A DNA stretch of 64,000 nucleotides from JAHEGP01 sp963751595 (GTDB taxonomy: Bacteria; Pseudomonadota; Gammaproteobacteria; Pseudomonadales; JAHEGP01), in contig CAVVVC010000001.1 of NCBI GenBank assembly GCA_963751595.1, positions 1,054,001 through 1,118,000 on the forward strand. The letters are read 5' to 3'. Positions within the stretch are counted from its first letter, which is position 1, and each line of letters starts with the position of its first letter. The translations under genes and the position numbers were made by a program. A model generated the notes under the pieces. The model was given only the letters and a program-made list of their open reading frames with translations, ran no database searches and was not told the DNA's origin. Shown in pieces: positions 55,478 through 63,715 of the stretch.

Positions 55478-56455
55478 ATGACCGAGGCACTGCTGCAGGT
55501 TCGACAACTGAGCAAACACTTCCCGATACGGGGGGGCGTATTCCGCCGCACCGTGGCCGAGGTTCACGCCGTGGATGACGTCTCATTCGAGATTTACCCC
55601 GGCGAAACCCTGGGCCTGGTGGGAGAATCCGGCTGCGGTAAAAGCACTATCGGCAAAACCCTGCTGCGCCTGCTTGGCAGGTTCGATGGTGAAATCTGGT
55701 TTCAGGGGCAACCCCTGCATACACTCTCGGCCAAAGCGATGAAGGATCTGCGCAAGGATATTCAAATTGTGTTCCAGGACCCGATGGAATCGCTGAACCC
55801 ACGCCACACGGTGGGTGAGATTATCGAGGAGCCCCTCATCATTCATCGCATGGGTGACAGCGACAGCCGCCGGCAGCAGGTTACCCGGCTGGCCCAGCGC
55901 GTTGGTTTGTCAGCCAGTGCCCTGGGTCGTTACCCCCATGAGTTCTCCGGGGGGCAACGCCAGCGTATAGGTATTGCCCGCGCAATTGCGCTCAACCCGC
56001 GCCTGATCATCTGCGATGAACCGGTTTCCGCCCTCGATGTTTCTATACAGTCACAGATTCTGAATCTACTGCTGGAACTGCAACGGGAAATGAATATTGC
56101 GTTGTTGTTCATCTCCCACGATCTCGCGGTGGTCAAGCATATCTCACACCGTATAGCGGTCATGTACCTTGGCAACATTGTCGAGATAGCCGATGCCAGA
56201 ACGCTTTATCTGCAACCCCGACACCCATATACGCGCTCCCTGATCGACGCCATACCGAAACCGTTACCCGGCGCTGCCTCCGAGCGCCAGCTTCTGCCCG
56301 GGGAGCCACCGTCCCCAATTCATCCTCCCTCGGCCTGCCGCTTCCACCCCCGCTGCCCCATGGCGAGGGATGTATGCCGACAACAGGCGCCCGAGATGGA
56401 GGCGATAGGCGATAGCCACAGCGTCGCCTGCCACTTCTGGCAGGAAACGCTATAG
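55478..56455 (+). CDS. Peptide ABC transporter ATPase, second (DppF-like / YejF C-half)
   Basis: A 325-residue ATPase partner. Walker A GESGCGKST, signature FSGGQRQRIG and Walker B LIICDEPVSALD are all intact, with the C-terminal CRFHPRCPMARDVC cysteine domain. It starts directly after the previous stop. It closes the operon and converges with the EAL-domain gene 44 bases away. Confidence 0.93.
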   Translation: MTEALLQVRQLSKHFPIRGGVFRRTVAEVHAVDDVSFEIYPGETLGLVGESGCGKSTIGKTLLRLLGRFDGEIWFQGQPLHTLSAKAMKDLRKDIQIVFQDPMESLNPRHTVGEIIEEPLIIHRMGDSDSRRQQVTRLAQRVGLSASALGRYPHEFSGGQRQRIGIARAIALNPRLIICDEPVSALDVSIQSQILNLLLELQREMNIALLFISHDLAVVKHISHRIAVMYLGNIVEIADARTLYLQPRHPYTRSLIDAIPKPLPGAASERQLLPGEPPSPIHPPSACRFHPRCPMARDVCRQQAPEMEAIGDSHSVACHFWQETL

Positions 56456-56498
56456 GCAATACCGACAAGAGCGTCGCACTTAAGCTTTAAGGTGGAGG

Positions 56499-56866
56499 TC
56501 AGGTTCCAGACAAGTGGTCGAGCTGGCTGGCGCCGCTAAGGTAGGTTTCTTCGATTTTTTCAACCGGTATCGGCCGGCTCAAGTAGTAGCCCTGGGCGAT
56601 ATCGCACCCCTGCTTTTTGAGGAATGCCCGTTGCAATTCCGTTTCGACACCCTCAGCCACAACACTGACATTGAGCACGTGGGCAAGATCAATGATGGTT
56701 TTCACAATGTCGGCATCGACCTGTTTCGTCACGATGTCGACCACGAACGAGCGATCAATCTTGATCACGTCGACGGGGAAGCGCTTGAGGTAGTTGAGTG
56801 AAGAATAGCCGGTGCCGAAATCGTCTATCGCCAGGCTCAGGCCCATTGCCCTGAGCTCTGGCGAGT
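56499..56866 (-). pseudogene. Frameshifted remainder of the EAL domain
   Basis: Reading leftward in a different frame from the main kinase gene, this encodes LAIDDFGTGYSSLNYLKRF, VDVIKIDRSFV, VSVVAEGVETELQ and ILSRPI-type end CDIAQGYYLSRPI, the C-terminal half of an EAL phosphodiesterase domain. All residues that normally follow the ELEITES stretch are here. The join is near 56859, where one extra base (or loss of two) in CTCGCCAGAGCTC breaks the frame. It is not a separate gene; the only ATG (56846) lies inside the domain. Confidence 0.8.
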
Positions 56867-59800
56867 GTTGCGATCACCTGCTCAGGTTCTTCCATGATCG
56901 TACTTTCGGTGATTTCAAGTTCAAGGTATTGGGCGGGCAGCCCGGTCTCCCGGAGTATCAGGGCAATCGTATCAACCAGGCCCGGGCTGATAATCTGCTT
57001 GCCTGACAAATTTACCGAAGCGCACATCATTTTGAGCCCCCGCTTGCGCCATTTTTGCAGCTGCTCGCAAACCTCCCGCAACACCCATTCTCCGATGGGT
57101 AGTATCTGCCCGGTTTCCTCCGCAAGATAGATAAACTCATCCGGCCCAACCAGGCCCCGCTCGGGATGCTCCCAGCGAATCAGCGCCTCCATAGCGGTTA
57201 CCTTGCCGGTTTTCAGGTCTTCCTGGGGCTGATAAAAGATAACGAACTCACCGCGGTCGAGGGCTCCGCGCAAATCGTTCTCCAACTGTAGACGCCGGCT
57301 AACATCTGCCTCCATCTGGCTCTCGTAAAACTGGTAGCGATCACCGAGTTTTTTCGCCCGATACATGGCCATGTCAGCGCTTTTCAGCAAGGTGCCAATA
57401 TCTTCCCCATGGTCTGGATACATGGCAATGCCAATACTGGTGCTGACATACATTTCCTTGCCCATGAAAACGAAGGGCCGCGACAATTGTTGGTGGATTT
57501 TTTCCGCCACATTGGCCACGGCTTCCGGGGATTTTATCCGGTCGAGCAGTATCGTAAACTCATCGCCACCGAAGCGAGCCACCATGTCTTCCTTGCGCAG
57601 GGTTCCCTGAACGCGCTCTGAAAAATACTTGAGCATCAGGTCGCCCGTTTCGTGCCCCAGGGTATCGTTGACCAGCTTAAAACGGTCAAGGTCGAGGAAC
57701 ATGAGGGCAAGCCGGTTATTGTCCGTTCGTGGCCGGGCCAGGGCTTCGCCAAAGTGTTCATTAAACATGACCCGATTGGGTAGTCCGGTAAGGGTATCCT
57801 TGTAAGCAAGCTGATGCACGTGACGCTCGGCGTGATGCGCCTGTACCAGGTGAGTAATACGCTTGCTCAGCACCCAAAAATTCACCGGTTTGGCGATATA
57901 ATCCGTCGCTCCGGAGGCAAACGCCTTGTTGATCGAGGTTTCGTCATTGAGCGCGGTAATAATAAGCACCGGGACCTTGCGCGTTTGCGAAAGATTTTGC
58001 AGTAGTGCGCAAGCTGTGAAGCCATCCATTTTGGGCATCACAGCATCCATCAGCACCAGATCCGGGGCCTGCTCTTCGCACTGACTGAGCGCTTGCTCGC
58101 CGTTGTTGGCCTCTTCCACCCAGTAACCCTCATTGCGAAGCACTTCCGCCATCGCCATTCTTGAACCCCGATCATCGTCGACGATCAGGATTCTGGGTTG
58201 GCCGGAATACTCCTCATCACGTTCGCCGCTGACCACCAACTCGCCGGCAGGCGCAGAGACTGTGGCGGCAGACTCCTCGGAGAAGTCTCCCTGTTTCAAC
58301 CAGGCAACCAGCGCGTGACTCGCAGCACACACCTCACCGACCTTTTTATCCGCACCGTCCAGTTCATCCCTGCGGGCCTGGGACTCCAGTTGTTGGCTGA
58401 TGTCGACCAAACGAACTGCGCCGACGTTGCTCGCGCTGCCCTTGATGGTGTGAGCGATCACCGCGAGCTTGATGGTGTCGCGCTCTGCCAGCGCCTGCTC
58501 CAGAGCTTCGAGGTAGAGAGGCAGGTCTTCCACGATAGCGGCGATTACCTTTTCCACTGCGGGTCCGAGCTGGGCTTCCAGGTTCTGCAACACCTGAACA
58601 TCGACTATTTCAGCGCGGTTGTCGATATCCTGACCACCGACGACGATCGCCTCGGGCTCAAAGCCATCAATATGATCCCAGCTTTCCTCTTCGACGGGGC
58701 CGGAAGCATCCAGCCAGCGAAGCAGCTTTTCTTTCAGGGTGTCTCGACTGAGGGGCTTGGCAAGGTAGTCGTCCATTCCCACCGAGAGACAGCGCTCGCT
58801 TTCACCCTCGGTGACATTCGCCGTCATGGCAATAATCGGGACGTGGTTGTCCTCTGCTTCGTATTCCCTGATGATTGCAGTCGCCTTGTAACCGTCCAGT
58901 TCAGGCATGTGGCAGTCCATCAAAACCAGGTCGTAGCTGGCTCTTGCTATCTGGGCCAGGCACTCCTTGCCATTATTCACTACGTCTGCCTGGCAGCCCA
59001 TGCGCTCCAGCATTGCCAATGCAACCTGCTGGTTAGCGCGGTCATCTTCCACGACCAGCAAGCGACTGCCGCGAAACATAATGGATGAGGGCTCTAACAG
59101 CTTTCGTTGGCCGACCCCGGCATCGCCGGTCTTTTGTATTTCATTGATGCAGCTTACCAGGTGATTACGCAATACCGGCTTGGTCATCATTGCGCTGGCA
59201 TAGTTCTCACAGGTGGAGTCAGCGGTTGAGCCATGTCGCTGCACAAAGAGTACACCGGCCTGGCGCAAGACCGGAGTGCTGCGAATATAGCGAAGCAATT
59301 CGAAACCACGGCCACCATCGAGCATTTCGTCGAGCATTACGAGGGTGAAAGGTTGTTGAGACGAGGCTTTTATCAACTTTGACTGGGCCTCATCAAAGCT
59401 TGCGGCAGCATCCCAGGAAACCTGGTCGCGGTCGAGCATACTCCCTATACTGCGTTGAACCAGTGTATTGCTGTCGACGATCAGCATACGCCCTTGCGTG
59501 GTCTTGATGTTCAGTGACTTTGCCGGGGCATCCCCGCCCCGCATCAACGGCAACGTAAACCAGAACCGACTGCCTTCACCCGGGCTGCTTTCAACGCCCA
59601 TGTCACCGCCCATCAGCTGCACCAATTGACGCGAGATAGCCAAACCGAGGCCGGTGCCGCCAAATTTTCTGGTGGTGGATTCGTCCCCCTGGGAGAACAC
59701 TTCGAAAATGCGTTCTTGCTGCTCAGGGCTGATGCCTATTCCGGTGTCCCAAACCTCAAATCGCAAGTTGACATTATCAGCATTCATCGCTGTGACGGAA

Positions 59801-60996
59801 ACTTCAATACCCACCGAGCCAAGCTCGGTAAACTTGATAGCGTTGCCGGCAAGATTGACCAGTACCTGCCTAACCCTGTCGCTGTCACCCACCAGTCTTT
59901 CGGGGATTTCTGCTGCTGCAACGTAGGCAAAATCGATTTGCTTGCGCTGCGCCTGGGAGCCCAACAGGACTACGATTTCTTCGAGGCAATCGTACAGGTC
60001 GAACTCACGGAGTGACAGTTGCGCCTTGCCCGCTTCATTTTTGGAAAAATCGAGCAAGTCGTCTATCAAACTCAATAGCGACTCCGCAGAGCTGCGGGCC
60101 ACGCCGACAAACTCTTTCTGCTTTTCGCCCAAACGCATATCGCTGAGCAGATCCAACATCCCCAACACGCCATTCATTGGCGTGCGCAGCTCATGGCTCA
60201 CATTGGCGGCGAACTCGCCCTTGGCCCTGGCGGATTCAAGAGCCTGATCCCGCGCCAGCTTGAGGGCTTCCTCTCGGCCATCCAATACATCCATCATCGT
60301 ATTAAAGGCGCTTTCCATATCGCGGATATCGCTGGTGCCCTGCAACTCTGCGCGAATTGCGTTTTCACCCTGCTCTGCCCTGCGCATCGTCCTGGCAAGG
60401 TTCTGCAGGGGACGCGTTACGCGCCCGGTGACCGTAAGCAGCACCAGCAACAAAATGGATGCCAGTGCCATCGACACCAGCAGGTTGTAACGAAAAATGC
60501 TGCTTTCCATGTTGTTCAGGGTCGCTTTGGTCATCTTGACCCTGACATGCCCGATCAACTCTGGCTCATCACTCTGCCTGGTAAATGGTGAATCCGCAGC
60601 GCTACCGCTGTAGACCGGTGAATCGAAATACCAGGCGTCGGGCGTCTCTCGAAAAAGTGCCAACTGCGGGGAGTGCCCAAGCTGGAAAAAGTCCGCGGGC
60701 ATATCGCTGTACAGGACGCGATCGCCGAGATCACGTATTTCGACAGCCTCTATATCCGGAAAGGCCTTGATGACAGCGGCAGCTTCGACAGCGCTGTCCT
60801 CACTGCTGTACAACAGCGCCAGCGTACTTTGCTCGGTAAAGGTTTCTGTCAGCTTCAACCCCTCGCCAACCAAACGTTCCCTCAGCTTCTGGCTGGTAAG
60901 CTCGGATATTACGACACTACAGACCAGAGCCAGTAGCAGCATTCCCAGACTGAAAATGATGCCTAACTGGTTTCTAAAGCTGATATTTTTAAGCAT
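56755..60996 (-). CDS. Giant hybrid sensor kinase with phosphorelay, GGDEF and (frameshifted) EAL domains
   Basis: A 1413-residue inner-membrane signalling protein. Helices at about 11-31 and 170-190 flank a periplasmic sensor of about 140 residues; HAMP is at 190-245. HisKA has the phosphorylated His at 268 (SHELRTPMNG); the ATP domain has NAIKFT, DTGIGIS and GGTGLGL. A degenerate receiver (500-620), a full receiver (Asp 694), HPt (His 849 in AHTIKGSASN) and a third receiver (Asp 984) follow. GGDEF is intact at 1143-1147 with the RKED inhibitory site at 1134-1137, and EAL starts at 1270. After residue 1379 the frame shifts. Repaired, it would be about 1498 residues: a BarA-type relay fused to a c-di-GMP output. 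Confidence 0.88.
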   Translation of the reverse strand: MLKNISFRNQLGIIFSLGMLLLALVCSVVISELTSQKLRERLVGEGLKLTETFTEQSTLALLYSSEDSAVEAAAVIKAFPDIEAVEIRDLGDRVLYSDMPADFFQLGHSPQLALFRETPDAWYFDSPVYSGSAADSPFTRQSDEPELIGHVRVKMTKATLNNMESSIFRYNLLVSMALASILLLVLLTVTGRVTRPLQNLARTMRRAEQGENAIRAELQGTSDIRDMESAFNTMMDVLDGREEALKLARDQALESARAKGEFAANVSHELRTPMNGVLGMLDLLSDMRLGEKQKEFVGVARSSAESLLSLIDDLLDFSKNEAGKAQLSLREFDLYDCLEEIVVLLGSQAQRKQIDFAYVAAAEIPERLVGDSDRVRQVLVNLAGNAIKFTELGSVGIEVSVTAMNADNVNLRFEVWDTGIGISPEQQERIFEVFSQGDESTTRKFGGTGLGLAISRQLVQLMGGDMGVESSPGEGSRFWFTLPLMRGGDAPAKSLNIKTTQGRMLIVDSNTLVQRSIGSMLDRDQVSWDAAASFDEAQSKLIKASSQQPFTLVMLDEMLDGGRGFELLRYIRSTPVLRQAGVLFVQRHGSTADSTCENYASAMMTKPVLRNHLVSCINEIQKTGDAGVGQRKLLEPSSIMFRGSRLLVVEDDRANQQVALAMLERMGCQADVVNNGKECLAQIARASYDLVLMDCHMPELDGYKATAIIREYEAEDNHVPIIAMTANVTEGESERCLSVGMDDYLAKPLSRDTLKEKLLRWLDASGPVEEESWDHIDGFEPEAIVVGGQDIDNRAEIVDVQVLQNLEAQLGPAVEKVIAAIVEDLPLYLEALEQALAERDTIKLAVIAHTIKGSASNVGAVRLVDISQQLESQARRDELDGADKKVGEVCAASHALVAWLKQGDFSEESAATVSAPAGELVVSGERDEEYSGQPRILIVDDDRGSRMAMAEVLRNEGYWVEEANNGEQALSQCEEQAPDLVLMDAVMPKMDGFTACALLQNLSQTRKVPVLIITALNDETSINKAFASGATDYIAKPVNFWVLSKRITHLVQAHHAERHVHQLAYKDTLTGLPNRVMFNEHFGEALARPRTDNNRLALMFLDLDRFKLVNDTLGHETGDLMLKYFSERVQGTLRKEDMVARFGGDEFTILLDRIKSPEAVANVAEKIHQQLSRPFVFMGKEMYVSTSIGIAMYPDHGEDIGTLLKSADMAMYRAKKLGDRYQFYESQMEADVSRRLQLENDLRGALDRGEFVIFYQPQEDLKTGKVTAMEALIRWEHPERGLVGPDEFIYLAEETGQILPIGEWVLREVCEQLQKWRKRGLKMMCASVNLSGKQIISPGLVDTIALILRETGLPAQYLELEITESTIMEEPEQVIATLARAQGNGPEPGDRRFRHRLFFTQLPQALPRRRDQD

Positions 60997-61023
60997 GCGT
61001 TGTTTTTACCTTTGGCGGCCAGA

Positions 61024-61995
61024 TCACTGCCTCGGGAAAATCACGTCTATTTCCCGCAGCCTGGCGCGCGATAGATTCAATCCCAGGTGTTCAGCTGTAC
61101 GAATATTCAGTGCGACCAGCAGATCTCGCGTGTGCTGGATTCCGATATTCTCACCGTTGCGCTTGGCAATCAGGGCCGCGGCAACGGACCTGCCAAGACC
61201 CTGATTGTCCGGGTAAAGTGAGAATAAGACACCCTTTGAAACATAGGAAGGATTACTGGAAAAAACGAGCAGTTTTCGGTTCCATGCCGCCTTCAAGACG
61301 TTGTACAGCACCGAGCGTTCCCTCAGCCCGATGTCTCCCTGCAGCAGCCATAGACTATCGGTTTTTGGGTTCAGGGATTTAACAGTGGTTCGATACCAGC
61401 TAGCAGACTGAGACAGTGACTCATGGGATTGGACTTCCAGCTTTAAGCCATGGGAAGCCGCCACTGCCCTGGCACGCTCCATCAAGCGCCCGTGGAGGCT
61501 CGGCTGGTAGCTGACGTGCACGGTTTTAATACGAGGGGCCAGCGCCACCAGCTCGCGAAACATTTCGTTGGGGTCAGGCGCCAGGGTAATGGCCGTGAAA
61601 TCGGGGGCTACCGTCACCGGCGCAGCTAATATAGCGCTACTGACGGAAAGGTAATCCGGCGGCAATTGCTGGACAAAGCCCATTGCCTGATTTCCCAGAG
61701 CCACCACGGTTTTCAATTGCGTGCTGTCCAGAATGGTAAGAACATCATCCAGGCTGGCGTCACCAGCAAGAATCCGATCTTCCACTTCGGCCGGGTAAGC
61801 TTGCCGAAAGCCTTCAACAATATCGGTAAAGACGCGAACAAAAGGGTCGGGAACATCAGGATAAAGTAGCAGCACATCATCTGCAATCGTACTCTGCGCA
61901 GACGCCGGCAGCGCAAGCAAAAGCAGGTGAAAACCACATATAAAGGCCAACACCGCCGACTTGACATGCAGTAATGGCAGGAGCAAAGACTTCAA
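61024..61995 (-). CDS. Periplasmic ABC-type substrate-binding protein (PF04392-like)
   Basis: A 323-residue exported binding protein. The signal peptide spans about 1-33, ending LPASA before QSTIAD. Two alpha/beta lobes follow; the end NIRTAEHLGLNLSRARLREIDVIF matches the closing block of the ABC_sub_bind family (PF04392, TrpX-like), and LVALGNQAMGFV matches the first lobe. No permease or ATPase gene accompanies it. Instead it is 27 bases upstream of the giant sensor kinase, so it probably presents a ligand to that kinase. The ligand is unknown. Confidence 0.85.
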   Translation of the reverse strand: MKSLLLPLLHVKSAVLAFICGFHLLLLALPASAQSTIADDVLLLYPDVPDPFVRVFTDIVEGFRQAYPAEVEDRILAGDASLDDVLTILDSTQLKTVVALGNQAMGFVQQLPPDYLSVSSAILAAPVTVAPDFTAITLAPDPNEMFRELVALAPRIKTVHVSYQPSLHGRLMERARAVAASHGLKLEVQSHESLSQSASWYRTTVKSLNPKTDSLWLLQGDIGLRERSVLYNVLKAAWNRKLLVFSSNPSYVSKGVLFSLYPDNQGLGRSVAAALIAKRNGENIGIQHTRDLLVALNIRTAEHLGLNLSRARLREIDVIFPRQ

Positions 61996-62049
61996 CGTGG
62001 CGCCTTACCAAGGTTACAGCCGCACAACGGCCTGTCTGACACTGACCTG

Positions 62050-62871
62050 TCAATCATGGGGAACAGGGCGCTCATTGACGCCAACATATTCGATATCGTC
62101 ACAGGTCAAAGGTAAAAATGATCCTGGCGGATTTTTTTGATACTCCTCATAGCAGGCGTGGACGCCACCATTTACACAAAGACTGAATACAATATATGCC
62201 TGGTAGGGGGCCAGGCCTTGGTCAAGCCAAAAAGCACTCAGATAACCCGCAAGGTTGAGCGATTCACCATATCTTTCGCTGAGATATTCCTGAATACGGT
62301 AAGCGGCCGTCAGGTGCGGTCCGTCTTCAAATCCCAGATTTTCGGCGACTCGTTGCATTGCAGCGACTCTTTCATCGCCGATCGCTATCGGGCGGATATA
62401 CCCCGGCGCCAGGATCTTGCCTTTATGTTTCGCATGGCCCTCAATAAAATCTGTGACTAAATGCCCGGCGCGCAAGGACTTCGTTGCCCTGGCAATAAAA
62501 TGAAGAGTATCCAGCACAGTGCCTGGGCCGTACAATCTGGAATCACTGGCCATGATACCAGCGCATATAGCAGCCACCGGGGATACCCGGGCATCGCCTC
62601 CAAGAGCTCCCAACTGGTTGCACCAGATTCTGGAGTCAGGCCAGCTCAAACATATAAATGCACTCTCCATCCAATCGGACAGGCGTTTTTCCGGCAACTT
62701 ACCCGTTACATTCAAGAGTAATACCTGGAAGAAGCTGGCATTGCCGACCAGGTCATCCATCATTGAGTAACCCTGATTGGAAACGCCTTGCCCAAGCACC
62801 CAACCGCCTTTCCGGGAATAAATCTGGCCGCGGCGTCTTTGCCAATAATCCTGAGGCGCGAGGTCAGTCAT
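62050..62871 (-). CDS. Citrate-synthase-like protein, second copy (catalytic residues degenerate)
   Basis: A 273-residue protein of the citrate synthase/citryl-CoA lyase superfamily, best seen in the helical core: LPEKRLSDWMESAFICLSWP, AICAGIMASDSRLYGPGTV, and LNLAGYLSAFWLDQGL. In citrate synthase three residues act together: His in GPLHGGAN, His in GFGHRxY and Asp in NVD. Here these places read SRLYGPGTV, APGYIRPIA and LNLAG, so all three seem lost. The ATG at 62871 has GGAG upstream and overlaps the stop of the first copy (ATGACTGA). Probably a partner subunit or an enzyme of changed chemistry. Confidence 0.7.
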   Translation of the reverse strand: MTDLAPQDYWQRRRGQIYSRKGGWVLGQGVSNQGYSMMDDLVGNASFFQVLLLNVTGKLPEKRLSDWMESAFICLSWPDSRIWCNQLGALGGDARVSPVAAICAGIMASDSRLYGPGTVLDTLHFIARATKSLRAGHLVTDFIEGHAKHKGKILAPGYIRPIAIGDERVAAMQRVAENLGFEDGPHLTAAYRIQEYLSERYGESLNLAGYLSAFWLDQGLAPYQAYIVFSLCVNGGVHACYEEYQKNPPGSFLPLTCDDIEYVGVNERPVPHD

Positions 62872-63715
62872 CAGCTTCACTCCACTGGAAGTGATAATCG
62901 CTATCGCTAACAAAGGGCATGGCTGTGATCGGTTTGCCGCTCATTTCAATGGAATGGGCTAGCAAGCCGGGGCTGGATGCCAGTTGGTAAAGACCCGCAC
63001 CTACGTTTGGGCTAAAGCCCAGTTCGGTAAACATGGCGGCAGCTATGCCGGGCATTTGCCATCCGAGATTCGACTTGCGGATACCCTTCACGAACGCCAC
63101 ACCCCAGGCCAACGCTTCGTTGTCTGGAAAGGATTTATGTAATCGCTGTGCCGCAGCATCGGCGAAGCTATCGACACCTGCAAAACAGCTGCCAAAGCCA
63201 GGTGCCACACACAGGGGTTCTCCCTCAGCAAGCGGCTTATCCTCCAACGCCTGGCACAGTTCTGCCGCCAGGAGCAGGGGATCTTTGCGGATGTATTTAC
63301 GCAGAAACTTAATCGCATTGCGCACCTGTGCCGCACCAAGATGATCGCCGCCAAGCAGCGCAAGCCCAATCGGCAGGAGATGTAGCGGATCCGTTCTGGA
63401 TACGCTGGCATTCATGACGGCACGGGTCGCCGCATGGCGGGGGCCGGGATTTGCGAGCAGAATCAGTATTTGCTGCAACTGCGCCGCTTGCCCGGCACCG
63501 GGCAGTTCACCTTTCAACAAGCAAAAAACAACCTCTACCAGGCTTCTGCGCTCCATCAGGTCGAGCACATCGTAGCCATGCCATAGCACCCGCTGCGCCA
63601 CAAAGGGATTCTCCGGGTCAGGAATTTCCTGGCAGACTTTGGTACCTAGCTTGTCGGCAAACACATCGCCGCGGGGTTTTACAACTGCCTCTTCAGACGA
63701 TTTCAGCTCCGTCAT
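62864..63715 (-). CDS. Citrate-synthase-like protein, first copy (partly degenerate)
   Basis: A 283-residue citrate-synthase-superfamily protein. LPIGLALLGGDHLGAAQVRNAIKFL aligns with the first catalytic His block and keeps its His. PGFGSCFAGVDSFADAAAQ aligns with PGFGHxxY but has Ser for His, and SNLGWQMPGIAAAMFTELGF aligns with the NVD block but has Gly for Asp. The final block GFSPNVGAGLYQLASSPGLLAHSIE is typical of the family. Its start codon overlaps the stop of the TonB receptor (TAATG), and its end overlaps the second copy, so the two probably form a heteromeric complex. Activity is uncertain. Confidence 0.72.
   Translation of the reverse strand: MTELKSSEEAVVKPRGDVFADKLGTKVCQEIPDPENPFVAQRVLWHGYDVLDLMERRSLVEVVFCLLKGELPGAGQAAQLQQILILLANPGPRHAATRAVMNASVSRTDPLHLLPIGLALLGGDHLGAAQVRNAIKFLRKYIRKDPLLLAAELCQALEDKPLAEGEPLCVAPGFGSCFAGVDSFADAAAQRLHKSFPDNEALAWGVAFVKGIRKSNLGWQMPGIAAAMFTELGFSPNVGAGLYQLASSPGLLAHSIEMSGKPITAMPFVSDSDYHFQWSEADD

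Noticed and set aside
56850..56866. Programmed ribosomal frameshift in the EAL domain
   Set aside because: The site lacks a slippery heptamer or obvious stimulator; an error or a mutation is simpler.
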